Source: Phoronis australis
Lineage: Eukaryota; Phoronida; Phoronidae
Reading direction: 5' to 3'
Assembly: GCA_002633005.1 (NCBI GenBank)
Contig: NMRA01000137.1
Span: 434,001-498,000, forward strand
DNA length: 64,000 nt
A program made the translations under genes and the position numbers. Shown here piece after piece: positions 1 to 14,240 of the stretch. Within the stretch, counting starts at the first letter, position 1. Every line of letters starts with the position of its first letter. The notes under the pieces were generated by a model. That model did not search any database and was not told the DNA's origin. It saw only the letters and a program-made list of their open reading frames with translations.

Positions 1-358
1 CCTTTGACTTGAGCATTATACTCAGTTACTACTGGTTACCTACTTTAGCAGACGATATTTTCCCGGTCAAAGCTTATCGTGATAAAATGTGTAGTAAGCT
101 ATAATAGTTGCTAAACGTTAATTTATAGATTCACTTTACTTCTATTTTGTTTAAATTTTCAATTGGTTTTGAGTAAAAGCATTATTTGACAAAAATAGCT
201 CGGCTTTTCTTAAAAGATCACGGCCTCCGACCCCGGTCCTCTGACACAGAAAGTAGTTACAAAACCGAGGCGAGTCGAGAAAGGTAGATCGATTCATTAC
301 AATGTCTCTCGTTCAGTATGTGGTATAAATAGATTATTACATGTTCTCAGTTGTTACC
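1..358 (+). repeat. Partial copy (copy 1) of the ~870-bp repeat unit
   Basis: The first ~358 bases align nearly base for base with 15672-16030 and 16541-16900 (shared opening CTTTGACTTGAG and shared segment GAGGCGAGTCGAGAAAGG). The copy is cut by the window edge on its left. At its right end it stops where the other two copies enter a large palindrome, so the palindrome is absent or lost here. Confidence 0.85.
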
Positions 359-3300
359 CCCCTAATCTATATATACTTCAACTCGGTAAAATTACATATT
401 TTCTGATAGTTGAAAGACTGTGAAATTTAATCTTGGACTTTATACCAATGTGTCATAGTCATAAATCGTAACCGTATCAATAACATGACCAACTTTCGAT
501 TGATAAAAATGTTGGGAGTGAAATCTCAAAAACGCTGTAACAATTGTGTAAAGTATCATTTCGTTTTCGTGTCATGCATCTTTTGGGTTTGTATGAATAC
601 CGTGGCATGCCTATGTTTTGATAGTCCCTATTGCCAAAGTGGACATTTTCAAATCAATTCCTGATTGCATTTTAGAGACCAGTGTATCAAGCATAGTATC
701 GGAAGGTTTCATAAAAATCAGATCAGGCATTTTAAAGATATGATGTTCCAAAGTCAGTTTTGGACATTTTTTATCATTAAAAATGTTGAGGAACTAGACA
801 CAGTCAAGTAGGTATGTTAAAGACATGTTTGTAATGACACGAAGATTTTGTAATTAGCGTTTAGTCCAATGGAGGTAAAATGGAATCACCTTACATTACC
901 GTTTGAAGACGTTTTGAAGTTTACCATTCCTTGCTTGTTAGTCTATTGCAAACAGTTAAACCTGCCCATCACTGTTTAACGAAATAAGGGCCCACTTGCA
1001 TCATAATTAGCATGTCTTTTAAATTGTCCCCGTTATGGCCGTAATTGGTTAAAAAATCAATCCTCTAACTCGAGCTAGAGTCAAAAGTATGAGAATATAC
1101 ACTTTTTAATCAATTACGAACTTGTAGCGTAGGACCAAATGTCTGTCTTAAGTCACTCTAATTTTGCTATTTTCGGCCTAACCCATAGTCTAATCGTTTA
1201 GATTTTTAAGGACTGATTTATCCAGTGGTGTTCTAACGTCGCTGGTCGGCTGAAAGTAAATGATGCTTGTCCCCCCCTCAGTTTCTTGTGTACTGTTGAT
1301 TGACCCGCTTGATAGTGTGCCCGTGGCCGACGTGTCACAGGAATCAAAAGTGTGAGTTAGAGCATGGGAGAGGTACGGGGATGAAAAAACTTTGTTGTCG
1401 GAAGATTCCGACATCAAAGGCTGCCGTCAATGCTGGATCAGCCACCCGACATCTGACTGGTTTAGGAACCGGAAGTCGTCTTAGAGAACTATCCAGACGC
1501 GTTAGTCGGTTTACGCGGTAGAACCCGCGAAATCAACCAAGTGTACCTAACGATAAGGATGAACTACACAATCCCGATCGACAGCGTCCGGGTAAATGTA
1601 TTTCAATTGGACCGCTATTACAGTCACTCTCTACCAGCTAACCTACCGTCGGCTTCTGGCGACGCAGCGGGAGATCACGTGGCAAACACGTGGCCTGCGC
1701 GTTTAACCAGAGTTAGAAAATAACTTCTACGGAGTTCACTCCGAAACTTATCAAATAATAAACTTCAACATGTTTAACATCAAAATTACATCGATGAACG
1801 TGCAGTTAGTAGTTAAGGCATCTCCCAAAATGAATACTCCCTTCAGAGACTGGTGAACTTCAGGAAAAACCTAACCAGAAAATCTCTATGACTTGCGTTT
1901 CGCGCCTGCGCTCAAATTCTGGCCGAAGAAGGGCTTGCTTTGACGTCACGTCCTGAAACTATCCGGATAGACTTTGTTCAAATCGTATTAACCAACTGCG
2001 TATTGAGATCTGAGAAGCAATTTGCACGTAACTGCAGATGTCTTTATCGATAAAACGGATCCGAGATAGTATATTCATGTAGCGAGATCTTCTGTTCACA
2101 GAACCTGTTTCTAGACACTGACTCAACAATTAGTTACTCTCATGTGTTGCTTGCTCAATTGCTTTTCGTATAATACACTACGACGGAGCATTTTGGCTGG
2201 CATTAGTAAAATTTAATTAGAAGAATCAAGCACGACATATCTTCCGGGAACGTACCAAATATGGTCTCAAAATCTTCGTTGAAGACATTTTGGCATGGCA
2301 CTTGTCGGCAAAATGACTTTAGAAATGAATACAAGCTTCGCTGTTAATTCACCAGCCTGTATGTCAAAGTTACTAAACGCGTTTTTCGCCCACAGCCTCT
2401 TTAATTAGAGGACTTGTAGTTATGAAATTGCTTTCAACTTGCTCCACACTAACACATGAGGTGATTGCTAATAACTGACAGTTCGGTATAGCTTTAAACT
2501 AAGCGCGAAAAGTTAGCCTATCAAGGTGGGAAATTTTATGCGCCTTGTGAGGTTTCGGGCGGTAACGGGCTGGCAAGTCTTCACGAGCCCAGAAATCAAG
2601 TCTCACACGGGAGTTTCAAGAGCAAGTCGATAACTGGGTCGAGTTCGAACAATAGCTGTCATCGCGAGAAAATCTAGCCAAACTTACGTAACTGAAAATA
2701 CGCGTCATCCTACGGATTCTAGCGAGATCTTGCTTTTGTATCGAGGTGTTATGGTTATTTAACTCGATCCAGTTTTATAGTGGCAATCAGTCTAAACCAT
2801 TTTTTTGTTTGACCGAAAGTGATTTTATGCAGCTTTGTTGTTATGTGGGCTCTTGTCAATAAAGTTGTGCAGTCAGTCAAATGTCTACAAAACTATAAAA
2901 ATTTAACCTAGTTTTCTGAAAATAGAAAGGCTTAGAATTTGATTTTTAACTTCATACCAATCCGCCAATGCTTTGGTCACGTGACTTTATCTTTTTAGTA
3001 AAATTTAGGGAAGACGAAATGTACAGTCATAGCAAAACTACACATCAATAACGCGATCTAAAGTCATTTAAAACAGTTGTACTAATTGTTCAAGACGAAA
3101 TCTCACAACCGGTGTTTCACTTTTCTGAATTTTCGTTGTCGTTTTGTAAAAATTTTGTTTTTTTCTTAATACTGTACAGTGTATCTCTGATTTCACTAGC
3201 TTTCAGTTGTATTTCCCTTTTTATTTGAAGCAAAGAACAGTACTCGCTTGAATGAAACAAGCTACTGCTTAAAAGTTTTTGATGGTCGACATATGCATCA

Positions 3301-5899
3301 AACTATAAAAATATGTGCGTCACAGGCTCGCTCTCAGGGTTTTCATTGGTCACCATGTTTAAGGACGAACCTACTTTCCGTATACGCAAGACACTCGCGA
3401 ACTTGACTAGGTCAAGCAATTAGATAATGCAAAACCACGTGAGTGAAAGCGAATGTTCGCGAGTAAACTCGGGACTATGTGTGCTCGTGCACACTAGCAA
3501 AACGGCGGAAACCAAGACTTGTTGGCGAGGCTAGAGTATGAAATTATGGGATAGAATTCGGGGTTTCCGTTCGGTGAGTGAAAGCTGCTCGTCACAGGTG
3601 CCTCGCGAGGGCAATGCGTTTACGAAAAGCATCCTTCTTTTAAAAGATGAAACCGAAGAACAATCATGATGACGTTATGTCCAACCAATCACAAATTAAA
3701 TCTTAAACGGAAGTTGACTTCATATGACCCTATTGTTTGTATACTGGTGATATTCAATTCGTCCAGCGTTCGTACTTCACACGAAATACGACGTCCGAGG
3801 ATTATTGCAATTTACCATCGTTGTTGTTTGGTATATAGTATGATATTTTTAAATATAATATAATATTATATAATATGTAAGTTTGTGTGTTAATTGGTTT
3901 CGAAAGTTTTGAACTAATATCGTTAACGTGTTGTGTAAGAGGAAATAAGTGGCATCGATTGTCTCTGTTTTCCCCTAATTTGATCCACGTTGATGGAGAA
4001 ATCTAACATAAAAGTGCTTTTTAATTTAATTATCTAGTTATTTGAAATCATTCATATAATTAATATATTAAAGTCTGTACAGCACGTACGACGGTTTCGG
4101 ATATTCCCGACTTGATGTTGAGATTTAAAACTAGAAGAATTCATGCTACCCGGACTACACGTCTGAGCGACTCACAAACACGGATTGCAGGTCTGCAAAT
4201 TCAGGACACCTCCTGGACACGTCCCCGCGTTCATAAAACACGACTAAAGGACCCAAAAAGCACGGATCACTGACTCACAAATCACGTGCATCACTAGGCG
4301 AGAGTCTGCGAGACATGTTAGAGGCTGTAAATCCGGTCTTAGATAAGACAGTCACATCACTTCAATTTCCACATAATTTATTTAGTAAAGTGGTTTGAAA
4401 AGGTGGTCATTATGTATGAATATGAAATTTATCAACTGATCGACAGTTGCAACGCTTTGCCTATATCAATAAACGTTGCAGCGCGTTCGCACTAACGACC
4501 GGGACGTTAATCTGTAACCTTAACGTCCTTCGATAAAAGTGACTCCAATTGCGCGATCTTTATTTTTACTATAACAAATTTCGCCCTCAATATTGATATT
4601 ATTATGATGTGTGCACAAGGAACCGAAATGCAAATCAAAGACAATGTTTTCCTCAAACGATGACTGGGCGAGTCGGGGGATATTCGCCACATCGAATTTT
4701 CTAGACCCAACAAAGGCGGGTCCTGCTTTTTACGAACGGGTAGGTCCAAGTAAAACGATTTTGTTTCTGAAGACATTTCGATATCACAAACAATAAGAAA
4801 TAAACCTGGTTTGAATTGAGTGTCATGATCTCTGTGTCCAGCGATGTATAGAAAAGAAAAATAGAAATCGTCTACTTTTCCGTGGCGTTTGTTTACCACT
4901 TTGCTAAAAAATGGAAGGTCTACACTCCTGGACTCTTCATCTGGATCCGCTTGTGGTCTATCAATATTGTCTACTTGCTATTAAAAAGACATTTTCAGGG
5001 GCATACTCCTCGGCACTGAAATATTGTAACTGGAATCTATTTTAAACGTTTTATCAGAAAATTGAGAAGAAAATTTACATTGGTGCTCATTTCCATTGAA
5101 TATGCGGAATTTGTTTGTTCGAAGTACCGTTATGCCCTTAATAGTCGCACCGGGCGTATTTTCTGAGATTCGTATGGTACACAATCTGCGGTTATTTAAT
5201 CATCATTTTTGGAACAAAAGTGCTGGTGAATGAAAAATAAAACAAAAACTCTCAACAAGGTGCGATACGTTGGCCTAAAAACATCAAAGTTTTGGATTTT
5301 ATCGTTCTTTACCTTAACTTTCAGTCGCAATGTGGCCACATCTGTTTACTTAGATTTGTGTTCAAAGTGTCAAAAATCGTTCATCGTTCAGTATAGTGTC
5401 TCTGCTTGATCAACACGATCTCACGTTCCTCAAGGGAATGATAAACCACTTGCGGATGCAAGCAAAAAACAACTTTCGAACGATTGTTTCTTGATTCGCT
5501 TTTGACGCTCAATTACGTTGTTTGATGAAGTACAATTCTATAACATAAACTTCATTCTACAACCATGCACAAATCAGATTGCCATCATATTTAAACAAGT
5601 TTTATGGTAATAACATAACCGCTTCAAAGAACATATGTGATAATGGCCCTGACAGAAAGACGACAGTCACAATATAACTATTGTTACGATTCGATTTCTG
5701 CAAGGAGAAGCAAATGTGTTGCCTCTCGGACGTTTTAGTCGGATTTCCCCGGTGTGTAATTGGTCATGCGCATCGCAAATTGCAGATTTGCTTTTTCTTA
5801 GTAGACATTTTAGTTTTCACATTATGTAAATGGGCCTGGGTATTATAGACACTCTATCCACTACAGTCACTAGTTTAGAACACAGGAGAAGTTTTGTCA
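359..5899. other. No gene recognised
   Basis: AT-rich non-coding DNA. I see no exon with convincing splice sites or a recognisable protein family on either strand. Open frames here are at most about 130 codons and look like chance. An AT-only tract lies near 3846-3880. A stretch near 4140-4300 rich in short CACGG/CACAAA words resembles 49730-49830 only weakly. Confidence 0.6.
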
Positions 5900-6165
5900 G
5901 TCGAAAGCTATCACAAAATATAACGATTTCGTAACTTTCAGCCCTGATTGTGTGTGCCTTATTTTTTCAAGTGGGCAGGGTTTCGTCGTAAACCTCATTT
6001 CATATGACGTCAGTTGAATGGGTACCCATAATGCATGAGTCAGCTGTCACTCAGTACGGCGGCCGGTGGTGCACCACCAAAAATAAAAAAAATTAAAAGC
6101 AAAATCACATTAAATTCAGTTACGTTTGAAACTGTTTGGAATTGTGTTGAATGAGCATTATTTTG
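5900..6165 (+). repeat. Dispersed repeat, inverted partner at 22425-22680
   Basis: This segment matches the reverse complement of 22425-22680 over roughly 250 bases. Shared landmarks in order are ATTTCGTAACT, TACCCATAAT, a GGCGGCC block, the perfect 14-bp palindrome GGTGGTGCACCACC and TTCAGTTA(C/A)GTTTGAA. Family unknown; no coding potential seen. Confidence 0.75.
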
Positions 6166-8160
6166 GCGTATTTTTTCTACGAACCACCTTGCTTTAAAGA
6201 CCGTATAATCAAGTTTTTAACTGATATGAAGCAGGAAAGTATCTTTAAGAAAGAAATAAACAAGACACGCATTTCGGGATATTTGGTTTCATATGAAAGA
6301 GGATGAAAATAAACGAGTAGTTGGGTTGTTTGTTTCGACTTTGTGTCTGCACTGATGGAGGAACCAATAGCTTTGCTTAAAATATACTCTGACTTTTTGA
6401 TTTTGAGGTGCGATAGTAAATGACAAAAGCGAGGACAACTGCAGTTTACACAGCTGATAGGTCGTGACTATGACAAACAAATTTTCCATTGGATAGTAAA
6501 CACGTCTTGTTGCTTGTTTCTCGTGAGTGACTAGCGTAATGGAACGCGCCCCAGCAGGATTCCTGATGAACACAATCAAGGAAGACAATCAAAACCACTT
6601 TAATATGCAATTGTAGCCCACGGGTACTGATCAAGGGCGCGTTGTGTAACGCAAAACACTAAAGATTGTTTATAGCTCGTGCGATGCGGTTCTTGTTTAA
6701 TGGTGACCAGTACTGTACTATTCTCCAATTCTTACTTAGCTTATTTCAACAGTGTACCACCTACGTAGAACTCGAAACACCCGAGATGTGTACTCACTTA
6801 CGATTTCTCCGCTTTATTTACATGTAGCAAACTATTTTGAATTGTAAATGTCTGACGGTGACATCGGGTAAGCACCACAAAGTATCGCAAACGACATGGT
6901 CATTATTTGTGATCGGTTAATTTGCGCCTTGGCGGTTCTGTAACAGTATCAAAGTAAACACGTCGTTAAGAATGTCAAATATATCCATAAGATTGATTTC
7001 TTGAGCTAAAAGCTACATTGTGGGATTCACAATGAAAGAGAGTCGAGCAACTTTTGCATCATATGCTGCAATAGTTCAGGGTAATGAAACATACTAAAGA
7101 TGCCAGTTCGTTCGCAATACTTCGCAATGTGTCCGATCTGCGATGTAATTGAGAAATTGGAGTTGATGGATTCCATTAAGTTTTGACGCCAATCAAATCT
7201 AATATGTAACGTCAACCTTTCATGATATATTAAGCAGCAAAGGTCTGTGTAAGTACTCACGATATTAAACATTTCTCTCAAAGAGTTGCCCAACCTGTGA
7301 TAGTCTATTGTTTTGCAGGGTTCCATGGCATTTACGTCATTCCCAATCACCCAATCAGGAACAGTGTAGGGTTAAAAGTTTCTCGTGGCCGTAGGCTATG
7401 CGACTCCAGGGACTCTAGTAATTTGAGCTTTCCCCTGAACATCACAATTTGTTCAGGAACCCCCATCGCAACAATTTTCAATCTAAACCCATTCGTTCCA
7501 TTCTCCGGACTTTTGAGGGTCCCCCGTCGGGGGCGACAAAGTTGGCCGAAATCATGAGGACTTTAGGCTGAGGTTCATCGATATTCCGACTCTCGGGAAC
7601 AAGTAACCATTACCATGTGTAAATCCTTTAATGAACTTCCTGATAGACCGTAGTCGTCGGACGAATTGACTTAAAATTTTCAATGCCCGGTAATTTTTTT
7701 GTCCATGACGTCACAGGAAGACAATAACGCAGTCGGCGCAGGGCTTCAGTTGACTGCAGAACTGCGTTGCTCGATAGCGTTTCAGTCGAAATGCATTCAA
7801 CTGAACGATTTCGATTGTGTCTGTGTAAATAATCTTCTTAGGAATCTTCCTATGACGGAAGTCCTTCATTCACCCAACGCGTATACTCACACTAATATCC
7901 CTCTCTCGCTGTTCGGCACGTGCAGTCACTATTTGTGACGGCAGTTCACAACTGTATTCTATTTTAGCTGGTCTACTTTGATCAGATTTTGGATTCTAAG
8001 TTACTTTCAAACACTATCATAGCCTATATAATACATTTAGATTGCATTCACTGGACGTGCAAACTTTGAAAGCTTGCAAGTAGCACTTTTATGGGACATT
8101 ATCAGTTTTACCGCCGAAAAACGCACATTGAGGAATGTTGTTGGATAAGAAAGACTTCTG
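6166..8160. other. No gene recognised
   Basis: Non-coding DNA without a recognisable exon, RNA gene or repeat. Overlapping short open frames at 7027-7557 on both strands show no family signature. Confidence 0.5.
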
Positions 8161-9569
8161 TGCCGGGTTGCACGAAACAGACCCAAATACGGACTCGAAT
8201 AAGTTTCCTAATTCTTTTGTCAATTTCTTTCTTTCTTTACTCCTATCATTTCATCATTATTATGCGCTTCTCTTCGACTAATAAAATTTTTTAAGATTAC
8301 TAGAAACTGAGCCCTGTATTAAGTTAAAAAATAGGGACTTAGTCCTTAGATTAGGGGCGTTGCATGAAAAAAATCCTATTTATTTTCGATAATGTTAAGA
8401 GTTCAACGTCAAGTTTACTCTCGATTTGTGTCAAAACCAAAATAATTGACTCAATAATGAAGCTAAAACAGCATACGAAAGGACAATCGGGGTTTCCACA
8501 AGTTCACAAATACACAGTAGATTTAGGAAATTTAGTTGAGTCCCTATAGACCTAATTCACGCCCTAGTGATTGAAAAATTCTCTTTGAAGTTCAAATCCC
8601 CTAACCACACAGGTGACAATTTGAAAGAGCACAAAATGCTACAGACCCTATGAGAACTTGCAACAGGGCGGATGGTGATCGGGAGGTAGATTTTTCCCCT
8701 CTCAGAAGGCTTAGGCACCTTCCCTTCGGATGAACGAGGCCCCTGAAGAAACATGATAACTATGTTCTGTACAGTTAACTGAAATTGAGCTCAAAAACAA
8801 GTTTATGCTTTGGACGAACGAATTAGGTGTTTTAGTTTTAAAATTTAACTTGGTCCAGATTGATATTTGAAACATAACACATGAAATAGACGTAAGAATT
8901 ATTAAAACCAAGAAAGCAGAATTGATGGTCAGATAATTGTTATTTTCAATTACCAGCCTGGTTAGTTATTTTAATTAAAAATGTATTTAGTAACAGCAAT
9001 TATTCTTTCAAATCAATGACAAATCAACTCTTAGTCCCGGTAGTCCCTACCTCACCAGGACACAGGCTATGCTTGAACAACAAATTAAACCAGATGTGAC
9101 TAATTGCACATCACAGCAAAATGTAATGAGCCACCATTGTCGAATATATCTTCAACTCGTCAACAATACGAGTAGATGACCTGGTTCGTGTAGAAAGCAT
9201 TATCAACAATTTACAAGAAGAAACGTAATCCTGCATTCACCATAATACCTAATATGTAACATTAAAATTGTCGCAATTTAGTCATAGTTACACTTTATGA
9301 TTCGAACCTAGTTTTCCGAACAAAAATTATACCCTTTCGTCAGACAACTCTTTGGTGCATTGACTTGTTCCCTAATGTATTTTTCTACATCTCTGTTGTT
9401 AATTATCGACAAATTTTTAAGACATAATGTCCAGGTTGGACTCGAAAGCCCGCCATTTAACTCACGCAATGTCAACTTCCGCTTTGTTTATCGCAGTGAG
9501 CCTCGCTTTGGATTTTAATGTCCGACGCGTGAGTTAGGTCTATGTGGGACTGTTTCATGCAACCGGGCA
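8161..9569 (+). mobile_element. PIF/Harbinger-type non-autonomous DNA element (copy A)
   Basis: It starts with TGCCGGGTTGCACGAAACAG and ends with the complement of TGCCCGGTTGCATGAAACAG, giving ~20-bp terminal inverted repeats. The same termini bound the element at 60767-61625, which carries a fossil PIF/Harbinger transposase start; that supports the family call by inference. The body 8570-9540 is repeated in inverted orientation at 51260-52865. A second TIR-like sequence near 8355-8376 suggests internal duplication or nesting on the left. No clear target-site duplication; no intact transposase. Confidence 0.65.
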
Positions 9570-9732
9570 TTAGATGTTACTAGCTTGGACCAGAGCTAAA
9601 AAACAATAAAATCTTTTGTTTCGTTGACTTTGTTAGAAAACGCCAATAATTGCCGTTGTCGAAATCAAGGCCGATGACTTCAAAAATAACTAGTTAGATA
9701 CGGTAATGTAAATATACTCTGCCATTCATCGT

Positions 9733-9795
9733 GTGAGGTCAGTAGAGGGTTAGACTGCGACCGCGGGGTTGCAGGTTCGATTCTTCGCTGAGACT
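9733..9795 (+). repeat. tRNA-like (SINE head) relic
   Basis: A box-B-like GGTTCGATTC lies at about 9774-9783, preceded at tRNA spacing by an A-box-like TCAGTAGAGGGTTAGA. The T-stem pairs poorly and there is no convincing acceptor stem, so a decayed tRNA-derived SINE is likelier than a functional tRNA gene. Confidence 0.35.
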
Positions 9796-11841
9796 GATGT
9801 CGGAAAATCACTTCTCGCCTATAAAACCCCTTTAACAGATATCCGCGACGTTAAACGCTAGTCGATTGGTGCGTGTTTGAGTGTGACTGTCATAGCACGA
9901 ACAATATTGATAATTACTCTAAACAAAGACAGTTCCCGGAAATCAACGTCTTCTATTTTCCGTTTCTTTTTTCTTGACAAATTATGTTTTCGGGTGATCT
10001 TCCTTATTTCATTTCTATTATGAAACCAATTACGCCATTCCAAGGATGTGAGTAACACAATGAAAGGCAGCCATTAATTCGGAGCTCGGATATCAAGATT
10101 TGAGCCTTTGATTTCCGACTTTACAAGTAATCTTCTAATTTGAAAAGAATAATTAGGAAAAGGACTTCAAAGTTATCAAAAACGAGATGCCGTTGACAAT
10201 GTTTATTATGGGACATCTCAATAGTAGTCATATCATTCTTTAGACATTTTCGTCTAATAAATGGAAATGAGGGAGACTCGAAGTCTTATAAACGCAGCAC
10301 ACTATCAAAACTTCGTGCTATATGATGACCTCAAATGCGTGGTATTTCATAGGTTAAGTACATTTTAATTGCGACCGTGTTTATGGCGAGCTGATACCGA
10401 TTTTATCTTGGCTGGTAACTCGGTAACTGGTTCGCCGGTACCTGCATTGTGAGCATGCCTATAGGCCTACATCCGGGATCTTTCGGATGTCCATCACTAT
10501 TATTAGAAGTTATTATAATTTTGCTTCACTCATTCGCGTGTGAGCTCACTGAAATTTTAAAACGACTTGGACTCAAAAAAAAACAGCATTACTTGTGCTG
10601 TTATCATCATTATGATAATGTTGTTACTGCTATAATGGCGCCAAAACTTAACGGAATTCATCAACTCTAATTTCCTCAATTACAATCGAAAATCGGACAT
10701 AATGCGCGGACGAATATCTTTATTGCCTTTCATTTCCCGGAACTATTACTGGCTAGGATTGAACGTCTTACAATGGAGCTTTAAAATCTAAAAATCAATG
10801 AACATATTTGCCATTCATATCCACGTGTTTACTTTGACATTGCCGCACAAGTTCAAACCACATTTAAACGAACACATATAACGGTCATGGATGTTTTTGC
10901 AGTTAATGAATTGTGTTGTATCCCTATTCCTCGCCACCTTTTGGCTGAAAATGTGGTTACACAAGTTGTACGACCTTTGATTTCATTAGTTATTTTCATT
11001 CCGCCTTGCTCACCGGTATCTGATTCCACAACCCATTACGGATACCCACAATTCCCTATCCTTAAAACGGTCACCACATTTGCAACTCGTTTCCGTAAAT
11101 TCGGCCCGTCTTCACAGAGGGGTCCAATAAAATTTGAGACTGGATCGGGCTCATGTGGTCTTTTGTTACACTAATGAGTTCCATGTCGGACATTTGCCAT
11201 TCGTACCCTTTCGGTAAATGTTGAAATGTCCAGCACTAACGTGGCGTACCGGAGTACGATATAGCCTCAATTTTTGACGTACAAAAGGGTACTCGACTTC
11301 TATCAGAGATACGTTCCGTAGAAGCTAAAAACACTCTTGCCATAGAAATCAAGTTAGACCACGCAAAATCGCCCGGGTGAAGGCATGTGTCTTGCGAGTA
11401 TGCTCGGGAGCTTCCATTGTGGCGCCCACTGAAGTGCTTGATCGGGCGGAATGTTAAATTATGGGTTGCTGTTTCCGTTACATGTATGGTCTAGACTTCA
11501 CCGTTCAGCAACTGCAAGTACATTCTTCGTTTTCAGTGAAAAACATTCCGTCATCCGGGTTGTCTTGTATAATGGCTAGGGCCTGAGATCTAATCTCTGA
11601 ACTCCAGCTCCAAATTTTATTCTGGGGTTTTCTGTTCTACTTATCACAAGCTCAAGATAAATGTCAAAAAGTTCCATTTCATTATGGATTACGGAAATGA
11701 AAGGTTTATGCTAGAGTGAGAGCCCGCTAAAACTTCAAGTCGTACGAACCTGAGGCATTCTGAATGACCATAGCCAAGTTTTCTCCTGAGGTCACAAGAG
11801 CTGCTTTGAGTTACGCAATATATGTCTGGATCGTGATGCAG
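9796..11841. other. No gene recognised
   Basis: Non-coding sequence with no supported exon or repeat. An open frame of 95 codons at 10887-11174 has no family signature. Confidence 0.5.
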
Positions 11842-12398
11842 GCTGGTTCCCTGCGTGCCGCTAGGTGGTTAGTAGCCAGCACGCAGGTATCACTTAATTT
11901 TCCTCGGGAAACTTTTTACATCGGCGTTTCTGATTGGCTTGTCGAATTCTCGACAGTCAGCGCTTTACGCAAACAAACTGGGATGACTGATAGACTGAAG
12001 TGTAAATGTGGTCTGTTGTACAGACAAATCGGTGCTCAAAATTTATGTTCAGGAAATGTGAATCCTAGAAATTGTGGTTGAGCCTTAACGAAGTGCATCT
12101 TTCTACTGTCGATTACTTTTGTTTACGATACTATCCTTTATTCATACAGTATGAATAACACACCGGTTAAATCGACCAGATATGTGTTTATTGTACATAA
12201 ATGTGATTTAAGCACGCGGCTATCAAACATCATTGCTGCGACGCCACTTGCATGACAAGGCTTAAAATCGTTCACAGTCCGCCATTTTTTCACGGTGTTG
12301 TAAAGCTAACCAATGACTGCTGAGGTTACATCAACCAATTCTAAAGCGCGTGCCACTGCAAAATACGTGCGTGCTGGCTAGGCACGTAGGGAACGAGC
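11842..12398 (+). mobile_element. MITE-like TIR element (copy A)
   Basis: The ends are imperfect terminal inverted repeats: GCTGGTTCCCTGCGTGCC on the left, and on the right the complement of GCTCGTTCCCTACGTGCC, each followed inward by AGCCAGCACGCA. An inverted copy lies at 46770-47322 with ~80% identity by eye. The open frames inside are in opposite sense in the two copies and lack conserved coding, so I treat it as a non-autonomous DNA transposon of unknown superfamily, ~557 bp. Confidence 0.7.
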
Positions 12399-12894
12399 GA
12401 GGACCATGATGATGTGCCTCCTTCAATTACACAAAGTGAACGTCTGGGATGCCAAGTTTTACCACAAAGCAGTTTACAAACAGAACGCATTGTGCTAATT
12501 GCCTGACTTTTACTCTTCAAATTAACTAAACTCCTCTGGCAATTGGATATTTTTTCCATTCAAAGCTGCTGAAATGTGTTGCCTTTAGAAACAAATTAGT
12601 TGCTTGCGTAAAAGCATGAATTCAACAACCGCGAACAAATTTGACATCTGAGGCGCATATTAACTGGCTCAAAAACTGAAGTGCTTACGCCAGCCAAGGC
12701 TAATGGTTCCCGACGGTAGTGAGCAACATTCGGGTCATTCGTCTCAAAAGAAAATTTGGCACTGATATTTTTGTAACCTCAAACTACTCCTCGCAGATGA
12801 ACGTTATCTGCGCATGTGAAAAAAGTCATGCAGCCAGGCATTGTGCAGTTTGATTGTCAAACGACAAGCCAAGAAACTAAAGTTTCCACATTAC
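12399..12894. other. No gene recognised
   Basis: Spacer between two MITE-like elements; nothing else seen. Confidence 0.5.
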
Positions 12895-13507
12895 GGTGGC
12901 ACTCCACAGTTTTTGCTGATTTGGGGGCTTGGAAAACCAGGTCGAGTCAACTCCAACGGTTTGTTCCACTTAGTGTACAAAACCTGAAAATTTGAAGAGT
13001 ATAATGGGCCAAAAACTTCAAAAACCTTGCACAAAGTCTATTGAAACTAATTCCAAATTCATTTTTCACCTTTTACGATTACCGGAAGTGCAGCCGGCTA
13101 CTTGAAAAAACGAGCCAAAACACGCCAAATCAACAGTTTTAACCCAAACCACCATTTGCATGCGATTACTAAGAACTGAGAGACAATGCATTCAGAATGC
13201 CGAAACTCTCCAAATTCCAGAAATCAGGTGAAAACAGGGTGTCGACTAGCCAATTTTTTCACAAATCCAAAGAGTCTGTAGGGTACCTGAACTTCCTGCT
13301 TACAAGCTGAGCAAAAAGTGGGTCAAGGGGTCAAGCTGAAAGTCTTTCACAGATTAAAAAACAAGTAATCAAGCAAATGCCATTCGTAGCCTTCACACGT
13401 AGCACGAAACTTGAAATGCCCATCCAATCCAGCAGGTGCCAATTTTTAATGAAATTGGTGGACCTAAATTCAGCCGTGGCTCAAAAAAAAAACTGTGGGG
13501 TGCCACC
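12895..13507 (+). mobile_element. MITE-like element with GGTGGCAC termini
   Basis: The left end GGTGGCACTCCACAGTTTTT and the complement of the right end, GGTGGCACCCCACAGTTTTT, are 20-bp terminal inverted repeats with one mismatch. Subterminal sequence is also partly inverted (GCTGATTTGGG versus GCTGAATTTAGG). The ~613-bp interior has no transposase. Target duplication is unclear. Confidence 0.65.
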
Positions 13508-13879
13508 TATCAGACACCGTTCACCTCCGAGGCATAATGTGATGCTACGGAAATACCTGATGTGTTCCGGAATGGAGGTCATGAATGAGTATGAACCTCC
13601 GGACCAGAAACTCGTCTGCGCACGCATAATGTACTCGAGCGCACAACTGTAGACCTCATCCTGAGTTCGCGCTCAAGTAGAACAGGAAATGCTAAAAATA
13701 AATTGAAGTTAAAGTTTGGAGATTGCATGTACATGTAACAATACTATCAAAGTACGTCAAGACTGGAAAATTGACAATATGTCATTACCATCTGTCGGTC
13801 ACTCAACAGCTTTGTCTTTGTTTGAAGAGGGGCGTTTTGTCGTATCCTTGGTCAGATTCATCTAAGGGTCGCAATCATC

Positions 13880-14240
13880 AGCATGTATATTGCTATAAGC
13901 ACACATACGCTAACCCACCGCCGTTGTCACGGTGATTATAATCGTTCCTGTCATCACTGCTGGCATCGTAAAAGGTGCTACAGGTACCACTGTCATCACC
14001 ATCGCCATCGTCGTCATTATCACCGCCATTTTGACTTCATCGCCATCGTCGTCGCCATACTGGTGATGGCGGTTGCGATCACTGAGAGCGGTATTGGTGT
14101 TATAAAACCAAACACGAAATGACAATAGAAATTATGACAATGATGATTGTGATTGTGATGTCATTAAAATTATTACTATTATTATCATGTCATTATCATT
14201 GTTGTCATAACCATTATCATTATTATTAAAAATTTCCCTC
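13880..14240 (+). repeat. CAT/CAC-rich low-complexity tract
   Basis: Imperfect trinucleotide-like runs (CATCACCATCG, later ATTATCATT). The open frames on both strands here (His-rich on plus, Asp/Met/Val-rich on minus) are composition artefacts. Confidence 0.8.

Noticed and set aside
4140-4300. Similarity of CACGG/CACAAA-rich sequence to 49730-49830
   Set aside because: Only short words match; no continuous alignment.
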